Shown here in pieces: positions 48,871 to 59,724 of a stretch of 64,000 nt of DNA. A program made the position numbers and the translations under genes. Source of the DNA: Centropus unirufus (Eukaryota; Chordata; Aves; Cuculiformes; Centropidae); contig VYZI01000019.1 in the NCBI GenBank assembly GCA_013397695.1, positions 4,325,693-4,389,692 of the forward strand. The letters are read 5' to 3'. A model generated the notes under the pieces. The model did no database searches. It saw nothing but the letters and a program-made list of their open reading frames with translations, and was not told where the DNA came from. Every line of letters begins with the position of its first letter. The first letter of the stretch is position 1.

Positions 48871-51499
48871 CCTTTGAATAACTCCCAGTCAACTACATAT
48901 TGCACAGGAAAAGCAAATGATCAAAGGACGAAAGGACCTAGAATCATGGACTTGGTGCCATGGAGGTCTTCTCTCACTATGGGAGCACACAGGTTATTTT
49001 GCTGGTAGAGCCACCGAACACCACGACCACTGAACACCCTGACTTTTTCCCCTTGAAAAGGTATTTTTTTCCTTCTGTGCCAAGCTTATCGAACTGGCAC
49101 TTTCCCATCCCACAAGTGACCCTAGCAGCATAAATATCCTTCAGGGACTGTGGTCAATGTGCTTCACAGCTCCAAGCTGGAGCACATTGGAGGCCTCCTG
49201 GCAGGGACAGGAGAGCACACGGCCCTGTCACGGGTGCAGCACGAGACCAAGCCGCACACAGGCTGCTGACGTCACTCCAGCCGTCCAACTGATTCTCTGC
49301 CTCCCCAGCCACTTCCAGCTGCTTGACAAACCTCAGGCTGTCTCTAGAAAAGACAGTATCTGATTTTCAGTGCCTGTGCTCCATCCAAAAGCACAAATCT
49401 CTTTATTTATATCTATCTCCATTACAAGGGAGTCCCCAATTAATCTCATAGCGACTGCTCCAAGAGAAAAAGAGGAGGTAATGACCGAGTTCATGCTAAA
49501 GTGCCCAACTTCCTTATCTCATACCATCTTTCTCCTCTGCATATAAAAAAACCACTGGAACTGAGCCTGTGCCTCAGCACTCGCCATGCATTCAGGCCAG
49601 TGGTTTCTCTTTTTCACCATTTTCTCTGATGAGTTTGCTGAAGCTCACAAAGACACAATTGCTAGTTCAGAAAATGGAGACTGCAAGCTTTCCTTCTTCC
49701 CTTTTGCATTGGAAACACTGCAAGGTTGGCTAGTTATGTGGCAAAAACACAGCTAAATATAGGTCAAAATTCAGTGCCAGTGCCGGATGATTTGCAGGCT
49801 AGGTTTCACCGTAGACTGCAAGAGAAACTTGCTGTGTCTGGGAAAGTCTTGAAAGTCAAGTCCCTTCTCCGCACATTAATGGCCTGCATCTGGCAAAAGG
49901 GATCACAGTAGTCTGCCCCATCACAGCCTGATGGCTTAGGTAATGTCTGAAAAGCATTTGGACCTCAGGAAGGGGAACATTTTCAGTGTGGTTTCACTTC
50001 TTAAGTGACTAAGTCACTTTCAGAAATAGAGCTTGGCTATGTCACCCCTGCCATGGTTGCAAGTCGTTTAACCTACGTGCTGGGCTCTCTTTTCCAGTAC
50101 CTCTGGACAGTTCCAGTTTGAGCCCAGAGTCCCAGAATCCAAGACAAGTACAGTGAACTCCTGGCGGGGAGTTAAGTCATCCTGGAGAAAATTCAATGAG
50201 CAAAAGCGGCTCAGAGTCAACATACACTGATAGAAAAAAAGTAGGACATTTTGCCATTCCCTATGCCCACACTGACTGGACTAAGCAGGAATGGTCCACA
50301 GCCCAGAAAAAGGTACTGGAAATCTTGGCTATGACTTCAGGGAATTTGAGTCCTACTCAAAGACTCGGGGCTCTTGGCGGTGAGAGAGAATCTCTGCCTA
50401 GAGTCTTCTGCCTCTAGGATACATTTCTAGGGAGACCTGCACTGTGTCTTTTGCTGCAGCCACCACCACCACCTGGCACGGACCCCTCGTGCCCACCAGC
50501 GGGCACTGCAGTCACTGGTACCACTCCATAAATCTGCTCGCTCCAGAATTCGCTCCACTGTATCAGAATGTGGCCCAGACCTTGAGTCTGGCAAGGAAAA
50601 TCACATTGAAAGGTTCTACACACCAACCATTCCTCCTTTCCCCCAAACACCCCACTCTTCTAATTGCCTAGTGTGGATTCTCCTCTCATCCCTCAAACTT
50701 TCCTGATGGGAATAAAATACATAGTAGATGACAACTTTCGAGTCATTTTCATGTCACGGCTGATAGCTGCTGCAGGAAGGTTATTGATACTGTTACTGAT
50801 TCTTTCATTTCAATTTTCCCTATACATTTCTGCCCCCAGCAAACCCTCAATAGGAAATTATTTTCTGAGGTGTTTCCAGCCTGCTCCTGATGTTGCGTTC
50901 AGAATGATCTGAAGACAGATAATACAGCTGTCATTTCTCAAGGCTCCCCTGCCATGCTTTGATAAAACCCAAATTGTGGTTTTGATGGTGCCAGATTTTA
51001 TGAGCCAGTTAAGCTGTCTCTGCCAAGTGATGGTTTTTCCTTTACTGGAAAGCTCTGGGCTGACATAGGGTTTCCATGCTCTCTGCCACATTTAACATCC
51101 CAACTCTGCCCAAACGCCTGCCATTTTTTATATAGTTTTTAATCTGTCATTATAGCAGCAGATTCAAATGAAGAAACCAGGATAGCCACAAGCAGCAATC
51201 ACCTTATTTGTCCTCAATTGGGGGGTTAAGGAGAAATGTTTGTATTTAAACAGAAAAACATTAACTCTATTAAAAAAATAAGATACAGAATCTTACAGAA
51301 TCAGACTTTTTGACTGCTTTTTTCCCTAATAGACAATCTCCATTCACTAAAGTATTCAACAACACATGTCAGTCCCTCCTAAATCGGAGAAATTAGAAAC
51401 TGAGCACATGTCCAAGTACAGCACTGAAATCCCAGCAGCTTTAGTGAGCATCAGGCCCTGCGGACAGTGGGGAGGTTGAACAGGTGGGAAGAACAGGAC

Positions 51500-51575
51500 A
51501 CGTTATTCATTCCAGCACCGTACGGTACTGTTACTATCCCGATGTGCAGACAGGGACTCGCAGGTGATAACTGTC
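51500..51575 (+). mobile_element. MIR core fragment
   Basis: CGTTATTCATTCCAGCACC, GGTACTGTTACTATCCC and GTGCAGACAGGGACTC follow the MIR segment 'cattatctcatttaatcctcaca...ggtactattattatccccattttacagatgaggaaac' in order. Degraded but consistent. Confidence 0.5.
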
Positions 51576-54462
51576 CTTCTCCGGTCCTCCCAGATTTTGC
51601 TCATGTGGGTTATGCCACCCAGGGAGGCAAACACTTTAATTTAACCTTTATTTGAATAGTGACTCCCTCCAAAATTACCCACTTTCTGAGAGCTTTCAGG
51701 GGGTCAAAAAATTCTTGTGGTAAGTGGCCAAATAAGAGGGTTGATACTGAAGGAATATATTCCTCATAAACAGCGATGGCTTTTCTGGACAGCAGCACAG
51801 CCTGCCCACAGTAGATGGTTGCTTTAAATCACATTCAGGAGCTCCTCCCTGCAGCCACCTGCAACAACTCATACGCCTAAACCAAGCCAACTCCGAGGTT
51901 CCCTAGTGCCCCCACCGTAGGCATCAGACCCAGCATCCCCTCCGCATTCCTTTCCCTTTTACCTTGACAGACAGCAAAACCCCAACAGAAGGGGTAAGAG
52001 CAGTTCCTGATTCCCCCCCTCTGCTGAAACCTAGCCAAGCCTGAAAAAATTTCCAAGCAGGAAATTGTCTAATAGTGACAAACATCAATTCAGTTGCAAA
52101 GCAAATTGTTGTGAAATGGAAGTGAGAGGGAGAACTTTACTATTTCCATGAACTCTGGTAACATGCAGACAATGGACTTAGGAGAAAACAGTGACCTGAC
52201 AGACCATGCCAAAACACAAGAGTCTCAGACAGCCCCAGCTCCCAACCAGACCTGCTGCCCTCTCTGCAGAGGTGAGATGGGCTTCGTTGGATTAGTGCTG
52301 CAGAATACAATGCAAGGCTGTAGATTTGGGAATCAAAAAGGCAATGTTGTGTTTATAAGACAAAAAACAAGGAATCAGAGAAGAAAGTAATGAGCTCTGC
52401 TATGCTGATGCCATTCTTGTACGACTGAAGAGCCAGGCAGCATGAGAACCACCTTAACTTCATATGTAGACATAAGAATTCCCCAGGAGAGCTGCGTCCA
52501 GGGCAAAAAGTCCACTTCCAGAGAAAGCGAAGACACAGAAATAAGATCAGATGAGAGCTGAAAGAAAACCAGGGCCTGGAGAATAATTCCTGCAGAGACA
52601 AATCTAATGTGTCTAAATAAAACAAAGGGAAAACTCAATTGATGCTCAGGCGTACCCGCATACAGGAGAGCTAGCCAAGAGTGAGCCTCATCCAAAGAGA
52701 GCTCAATGGGCAGAAACTGGAGTTAAACAAATTCAGCTTTGAGATAAAAGTTTGTTTCCCAGCATTGAGAGCAATTAAACCATTTAATGGCATCCCAGGG
52801 GACATGGCAGACCTCCCCAATGGGAAGTTCCTCACTGATGAAGCTTCATCTATCCCTAACACGTCCAAGTGTGCCAAACAGACATAGTGCAGCGGGCCCA
52901 TCTCACAAGACCTGCCTCAGGGCTGAGGGCCACTGGCTCACATGAGCCTTGCTGTGAAACCAGAGCCTGAAGCCAAGGAGCTTCTTCCCTAGCCAGGGCT
53001 TGGCTCTCACTCCCCTGGCAGGGCCTGCAGGAACCTGAGGACCTCCAGACCACACCAGGCTCAGAGCTCCTGAGCTCTTATATTCAGAAACAAACCCTGG
53101 TCATTTAGGTTTTTTTTTTTTACTATAGATTTTGCTCAAGAAAGGTGTATTCAGCTACTCGTGAGTGAAGCACATGATAATTAGTGACGCGGATCTTTTC
53201 AGCCAGTGCCACCACTTTCTCAGGAACTTCTCCCTCACTAGGTGCACTCTCTGGAAAACACTGCAGTGCCAGAAACACTAGGCCTAAATATTTTTTGCTT
53301 ATGAAAGAGTAACCTCCCAAGGACCATATTCTAGTCAAAAGACCTCTCCCATGGCAGCCCACCACAGAGAGGTGATCCCCTCCCAGCAGCACGCAGCCTG
53401 TGAGCAGACCTCCCCTCCAAGTCTGCCTGACAGGGTCACTGCAGCTCTGAAACCACAGCAGAAGTCCAATACGCTGAACTGAGAGGACAGATTGCTAGGA
53501 ACACCTGTGTCACCGATTGCCAGCCCACCTAGAGCATCCCCAAACAGTGCCCTGTGCCTGGAACTGGCTCATTTTCCTAAAGACTGGCAGTGTCTGTCAC
53601 TGGGACCGTGCTTCCCAATGGAACTGGTGGGGCAGCAGACCAGAAGTCTGCACTGTCAATAGAAATACCGTGATTGCCTTCAACGCAAAGGTTAGGGAAC
53701 ACAGTTCCCTTTAAATTCTTCCCTCTTCCAGACACATGGAAGAGGCCAGTTAAAAAAAACAAAACCAGACAATATTGCTTTTTCTGTTGCTTTTCCATTC
53801 CCTACACATATTTCCAGCCAAGAGACTTTGCTCCAGCTTGCTAAACAACTGGGCTCCCAAATCACTGACTCCCCAGTAACCACTTCAAGATGGCAAGGAC
53901 ACCAAGTTAAGTGGCAGTAATTTTCCAGTATGAAGAAGTGAGGTCATATCTGCCTATTCTACTTTAGATTTTCCAGAGCGTGTGTGAGCCATTTCTTTGC
54001 ATGCATTGTAGGTGCCTTTCAAACATAAAATAAGTTGTTCCCTAATGAGTTGGAACATCTTGCTTGATGAGATCTCCGTTCGAATTGCCTTTCCTCCAGC
54101 TGGGTCAGAGCTTTCTGGATTTGACATATTTTCCATGATTTATGTATTGCAAGGACCCAAGTGTCCATGCTGGCAGAGGCAGTGCTCAGGCACCCACCAG
54201 CAGGTTGCTTCCCCTTCCTTTCCCCTTCCTATCAATCTGTCCACAAGGGGATACATTCCCCTCCCCACCTCCAGCTTCAGGAGCGCAGATCCAGCCACAG
54301 TCCTTACACACGACGACATGTGTAGTTTTGCTACCTGAACCCCAGGCCAACGTGATGGGATCAGCCTGCAGCTTATGTTGAGGAGGAGCAACACGTGCAC
54401 CAGGTACACTGTACAAACGTGGCTCTCGAGCATCCACCAGGGTGTGACACAGAAATGCAGTC

Positions 54463-54474
54463 GGTGGCGCCACC
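54463..54474. repeat. perfect 12-base palindrome GGTGGCGCCACC
   Basis: The GC-rich self-complementary 12-mer lies in otherwise mixed sequence. Its right half (CGCCACCAG) resembles half of a CTCF site. Confidence 0.8.
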
Positions 54475-55012
54475 AGATGAGTTCACCTGTCACAACTCAT
54501 GGATCATCATTAAGCACTTGGCCGACTTGCAGTTATTTGCTTTTAAATGTCTCCTGTTTGACACCAAACCTTCCCATGCTGCTGATTCCAAAGGAATGTT
54601 TCACAAATAGCTACACAGGGTTTCTGTCTTCAAGGAAAATTCCCAGGGAGGCCACCGTTTCCACTCCACTACTCTCCCTTCACTGACACCAGGTGTCCAC
54701 CCTTCCCAGCACGCATGGAGCAGCAGATGTGTGGCAGACCACATTGCACAATTTTTTAGATCAAGGTTAGGAAAACCAATAATAAGCCTGCCTGAACTCA
54801 TGAAAAAACAGAGCAGTTTAATTATGGGTATGCTTTGACAGAAAACAATTTCCCATTTAAGCCTTTCACAACAGTCTCCCAAAAATAGATGTGGACCCCA
54901 AGAGTATCAACAAACATATCCTCACATCACCCCCGCTGGGTCAAGCAAAATCCATTTTACAGAGAAATTCCTTTTGCTCATTCTTGCTTCGCCCTGTTCA
55001 TACCAAAGACAG

Positions 55013-55155
55013 CAAAAAGCCATCAGCTCATGATAAAGCCATGTACGACTGCCTCTGGTACGGTTCTGGCACTGGCCAAGCCTACAGAGCCCACCACAGT
55101 GCAAACAGCTTTCGCAGTTTTACATTGCAGTTTGGGTACGGGACAGCTCCTCCAG
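55013..55155 (+). CDS. candidate coding exon, product unknown
   Basis: An acceptor ending CCAAAGACAG (at 55012, with a pyrimidine-rich stretch further upstream) and a strong donor CTCCAG then GTGAGGAA (intron from 55156) bound 143 bases. One frame (phase 2 in, phase 1 out) is open and encodes 47 residues rich in Tyr, Gly, Ser, His and aromatic residues, starting KKPSAHDKAMYDCLWYGSGT and ending in FGYGTAPP. A second frame is also open across the same bases. The Gly/Tyr/Ser-rich composition is unusual for random sequence, but no family was recognised. Confidence 0.22.
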
Positions 55156-55522
55156 GTGAGGAAGGCTCTTCCTGGGTTCTTTCCTAGGATTACCAAGGCA
55201 ACTCAGGCACTCCGCAAAGGCCTACCGGTACTTCTGGACTTTTTTGTGGTGTTGCAAACCCCTGTTGACACGTACCACCGACACTAACAGCTACATCCCT
55301 TGGTTTACTACAAAGCCTCAAGGCCAGCCATCTCTACAAGTCTCTCCCACCAAACTGCAGGAAAACTTCCCTGTCCCTTTGGACAAAGACCTGTGAGAAG
55401 GCACTGGAGGTATCTCAATTGATCTAGCTTATACTCTCTTATTCCCGCTCTCCATCCCAGGTAGCCCAGGCACAGAAGAGCAAAATGTCAGCCAAAAATT
55501 AAATACTTGGCAAAAAAGGCAG

Positions 55523-55552
55523 AAACACCATTACATAAAACACCATTACACC
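55523..55552 (+). repeat. short tandem duplication around ACACCATTACA
   Basis: AAACACCATTACAT is followed directly by AAAACACCATTACAC, a single duplicated unit of about 15 bases. Confidence 0.8.
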
Positions 55553-55890
55553 AAACGCCCAAGATAACCCTGCGGGTAAGCTGTAGTCTGAAGAGGGCTC
55601 TCCAGAGGCACTAAGACTCTGGAAGAGCGCACACTGTAAAGCAATGCACAGTTCATCAAGAATTCAATCACCTCCCATCCTGACTTGACTGAGGTGCTCA
55701 GAAAAACCACAGAAATGGAGAAATGAGCATTTGGGTCTACACAAAAGTCAAAGCTTAAACTAGAGCACTGCTTTGGCTGACATTTAGGGGTTGGATTGCA
55801 CTCCCACTCTTACATCAGAGACCAAAGAGCTGGACAAATGCACTGCCTGGACCTTGCGCTTCTGGCCAGACGTTATTTGGTGGCGGTCAC

Positions 55891-55908
55891 TGCCACCTCG
55901 TGGCGCTG
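55891..55908 (+). promoter_or_regulatory. CTCF-like motif
   Basis: TGCCACCTCGTGGCGCTG matches the CTCF consensus GGCCACCAGGGGGCGCTA at about 13 of 18 positions, including the CCACC and GGCGCT blocks. It points opposite to the CTCF-like site at 44371-44387. Motif evidence only. Confidence 0.35.
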
Positions 55909-58440
55909 TCACCCACTGAGGGGCCCAGAGACAAAGTAAGGACTCCTCAGCCATGAACAATACAACTTAAAATAAAGGGGCCCTCTGGACTGCACAGCAG
56001 CATGGAAGCAAGAAGAGACCAGAATGTGTGGTTTTCCCCAGCTGTAACACCCTCACAAAACATCCTCTGCTTAATTCCAAGCCAGTTATTTCAGCCCGGG
56101 GCTTCAATACCCATCCCTGTCAACACGTTTTTGCTAGCACAACCGAACAAAGCAGGTTCTGCTGCATTTAGAGCACATTTGGAACTAAAAGCTTTTGCAT
56201 GTGGTACAGTTGCCCTTTAAAAAAGGGAAATCTAACATTTAAGAGAAGAATAAGGCCTGGAGAGACTTGGAAGTTTACTGTTGTGATGGGTGACTGAAAA
56301 AAAGCAACTCTCCTACTACCAGAGCTGCTGTTCGGAGTTTACTGGGCAGCCTCTCCCTGTAGGTGAAGTGTGATCCGTGTTATCCCAGCTGTCCCTTGCT
56401 GTCTCAGAAACTGTTCCAACAGAAATTTCCATCCATTGCTGCTACTCACCAACAGATCAGACAGTAACAGCTCAGGTTTAGTGATTCAGACACTCCAGGT
56501 CCAATCTGCATCCAGGGCCTCAGCTGAAGGCTGATGTTTAAGATCTCCACATTGTTGTTGTGCCCCAACTGTTTTCACACAAATTCAAGGACAGGGTCTG
56601 CCATACAGGGACAATACTGCAACATTACATTACTTTCACCGAGGCTTTCACTTTCTGTGGTTTTCCCTGCAGATTGACACCACTCATTCATCCTCCAGGC
56701 AGCACAACCTCCCGTCTGTTGTGGGTGACCTGCCACCACTGCTGAATCCTCCAGGGCAACTTGCCCACCAACCACCATTACAGAATGAACTCCTCCCAGG
56801 GACTGCATTTAATAGCAGATCTTAAATCTCAAGGCTTAGCACAATTTGTGCTTGCTTTTCTGTTTTTTTTCTTTGAGAGCTTTGTGCACATAAGCAGAAA
56901 GAAACCCAAATCAATGCACACAATCAAACTACAGGTGAAATTACAAGAAATGTCTCTTTGACAGACAGATTCCTCCTTCTAAGGGAAGGAGAAGAGCCAG
57001 TGTTATATTCTCGACAATCCTGAGCTTCCTTTTGCCACTGCTGGAAGATAACTTGATGTGTGCTCGAATGGAGCTGATGCAGAGCCACTGTTTTCAATGT
57101 CTGCATACAGTCCTTTGGGCAAGGGTCACCATGGGTTAATCCAGGCAACAACAGCTGAAACTATTTCCTCTCCAGTGGGGTAAAGCCTACTCCAAACTTC
57201 CTCATTGCAACTCCAAAACACAGCAAGGCCCTTGTGAAAATGTGGGTAAAAACATGCGCGTCACACCCCTGAAGACCTAACGCTGCTTTTCAGATGCCTG
57301 CCCTAAGACAGCCAGTCCTTTTTCCCACTGCTCCAGCTCACGCTACCAGCAGGTCTGGGAGCACACACAGAGAGCAGGCACCCTGCAAAGCACACCCGCA
57401 ATTAGAACTTCCAAGCCCCTTCCCGCAGCTCTCCTGTGGAACCCTCACTGCTGTGCACCCTCTGCCCGGTGTCTGCAGTGGTTTTTTACGGCCCTGCGGT
57501 CTCCCTCACCCTCTAGGCTGGCTCCCAAAGTCTTTTCATGTTTGGAATGTATCAAATAAATGGAAACACTGACACGGAGTAATTTAACCACCCAGGAACC
57601 AAACCACCATTAAAACGCTGGCACACACAGGAGCACACACCAATGTCCTAAGGAACAACGGCCAATCTGAAAAACACTAGGTAATTTTCTGCCGTCTCCC
57701 GCTCTCTTTATGGCTCATACTACCTGTCATAAGCAGCTAGGAAAGAGCCCATAAGGCAGCACGGAAGAGAGGAGGGGGAACCCAAATTCCACCCATCAAA
57801 GGGAATTTAATCTCCAGCTGTCTACCATTTAAGAAATATCAAGTAAAATGGTGAGAATAGACTGCAAAATGCCTCTTCTTTTTGCCATTATACTCACTAC
57901 TGAGGGATAACATTTTTGATGGGGTGACCTTTGCATCGAGCTGTGTTCATACTGAAATGCATTTTGCAGACCATGAAAAAAGTGACTCCTTTTGACAGCT
58001 GAACTCAATATATAACAACTATTTAAGAGAAGCTGCTTTATAAACAGTGGGTGGCAGATGGCAATTAGTTTTATTCTTCTATTATGACACTGATGGGGGA
58101 AAAAAATTATCTTCATTAGTCACAGTGTGCTTGATAAGACAACAAAGAGGGAATGGTCTCTTTCCATCGTCTTCTCCTTGTTTTATTTTCCCTGTGTATC
58201 TTTGTGTGTAGGCAAGCATTGCCTTTATTCCTTCACACACATCCATACACTCTTATTCTTTATCTGCTCCCAATTTTGTCTCCCTTGTTTTAATGCGGCC
58301 CTAAATATGTGAAATATTTGAATATGTTAAATGCAAATCTGGACAGCTTCCCTAACCGTGGAAGTATTTTCTCTGGTCTTTAAAAGCCAGGATAAAAGAG
58401 AGGGGGCACAGAACAAGTTCTCCACCAACAGAAGTCACTC
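55909..58440. other. noncoding stretch, no gene recognised
   Basis: No exon with both splice sites and a sensible frame was identified. A good plus-strand donor (CTACAG then GTGAAATT) near 56934 has only a T-rich acceptor-like tract before it and no supporting frame conservation. Confidence 0.5.
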
Positions 58441-58496
58441 CCTCTGGTGCTTTGATTACACAAGACGGATTTCTTTCAAAATGTCACATGTCTTAC

Positions 58497-58666
58497 CTTG
58501 ACGCAGGGACTTTGCCAGAGCCCAGACCAGTGCTGTCCACTGCCCTCCAGGGGTGCTGGCATCGCTGTTCCCACTCAGGATGGGCACTTTCAGGCCAGAC
58601 CATCCTTCATGGCTGGGCAGAGGGGACACACGAGGGGCTGAGAGGCCACTGGTCTGGAGAAGGTGG
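58497..58666 (-). CDS. candidate coding exon, minus strand, product unknown
   Basis: The acceptor CTTCCCTTGCTTTTCAG (before 58666) and the donor CGTCAAG then GTAAGACATG (intron from 58496) are both close to consensus. They bound 170 bases with exactly one open frame (phase 2 in, phase 1 out, 56 whole codons). The protein begins HLLQTSGLSAPRVSPLPSHE and ends in ALAKSLRQ. No domain was recognised. Its entry phase fits the exit phase of the candidate exon at 63462-63622 on the same strand, so the two could belong to one transcript with an intron of about 4.8 kb. Lineage-specific or noncoding status is possible. Confidence 0.3.
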
Positions 58667-58935
58667 CTGAAAAGCAAGGGAAGACTTAGAGCCGGAAAAG
58701 CAACAGGAGCTCGGGAGAGCCCAAAACCCCAACGGCTGCCTCCTCTGCCAGCTTTCTGTGGCCCCTTGGGAGGCGCTGGGCTGGTAGCCAGGCGGGACAG
58801 GGCCCGCCTGCGGGAAGGCAGGGTCACGGCTGCCAGCAGCAAAGCCTGGGCAGCCCCTAGCAAGAGAGGGGATGCCCAGCAGTGTCCCCCCACAACACTG
58901 CCCTCCCCAGAGCAGCCCCATCTCTTGGGGTGGTG

Positions 58936-58945
58936 GCCACGTGGC
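58936..58945. promoter_or_regulatory. palindromic E-box GCCACGTGGC
   Basis: A perfect 10-base palindrome is centred on CACGTG, the class recognised by USF, MYC/MAX and CLOCK/BMAL1. It lies in the GC-richer block near 58.9 kb. Confidence 0.4.
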
Positions 58946-59625
58946 TTTAGAAGGCCTCAAGGGCCTGGGAGCCAAGCAGCCCGATCTCTCTTAGGAGTCA
59001 AAAAGATGGTGAAACTTCGAGCCTGTTAGTGATAGCTGAGAAAGAGGGAGAAGTAGGACCGTGGGGCAGTTTTGGAAACGGAGCAAGAAGAGCCATGGGG
59101 ATCACCGTGCTGCTTGCTGGCAGCTGTGCTGCTTGTGCCACCCGAAGCCATTCACTACCCGCACAGCGCACTGCCGCCAAGGACACCTGAATGTTCTGGA
59201 AAGGGGACTGAGGAACGGGCAGGGAGTCAGTCCATGTCCCAGTGCCACTTGGGGAAGCATACACAGCCCTGGCCCATCTCTGCTGGACAGGGCACCAGGA
59301 GAGCAGTTTGGCAAGGATCCCAAAGTGCCCAGGAGGGCGGTTGGGCGCTTCCAGCCTGGTTCCTCTGCACTAGGCCAAGCTGGCCCAGAAGGGCAGCAGC
59401 CCTCGCCTTTGCGAACAGCCAGCTGCTTTGCCACCAAAAGGCCTGGCTTTGCAAGCACCACTTCCTACACAGGGAGCCCCAAGTGACCCCCGCTCTACCT
59501 CCACAGCGATAGCCCGGCCTGCCCCAGCCACAGTCCTTGTCAGTCATAAAAGTAGCACCCAGGTTCTGGGAACACCAGCAAAGCCCAGCTGGGTCTTCCC
59601 ATTTCTCCCTTCCATTCCCCACCAG

Positions 59626-59724
59626 CAAGGGCCCTGCTCTGAGCCACAGTCCTCAGCAGCACTGGATAAACCAGGAAAACCTATTGCAATTCCTTGCTGT
59701 GCTCCTTGTTTCTGTAAGTACGTG
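59626..59724 (+). other. candidate exon with very strong acceptor
   Basis: A long pyrimidine tract ending TTCCATTCCCCACCAG (at 59625) is the best acceptor seen in the window. Two donors follow, GTAAGTACG from 59714 (88-base exon) and GTGAGTTT from 59725 (99-base exon). Two frames are open, one of them beginning QGPCSEPQSSAALDKPGK. No product was recognised. Overlapping GC-rich frames on both strands in 58.5-59.6 kb are not annotated. Confidence 0.25.

Larger units (their letters stand above)
44873..55012. other. noncoding stretch with regulatory-looking blocks
   Basis: No gene was recognised. Items listed separately are the minus-strand candidate exon at 47285-47378, the conserved-looking block at 48300-48870, the MIR relic at 51500-51575 and a 12-base palindrome at 54463-54474. 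An 80-codon frame starting at 52148 contains one CPLC pair but no full zinc-binding pattern. Confidence 0.5.

Noticed and set aside
48930..48975. Possible minus-strand CR1 3' end (AGAATCATGG...)
   Set aside because: Only the AGAATCAT start fits. The GGTTGGAAGGGACC block that should follow is absent.
52148..52390. 80-codon frame with a CPLC motif, considered as a small zinc-binding protein
   Set aside because: Only one Cys pair is present, with no second pair or His to complete a zinc site, and the start context is weak.
58553..59628. Six or more overlapping frames of 119-158 codons on both strands
   Set aside because: Mutually overlapping in a GC-rich block. Only the parts bounded by good splice sites are kept as candidate exons.
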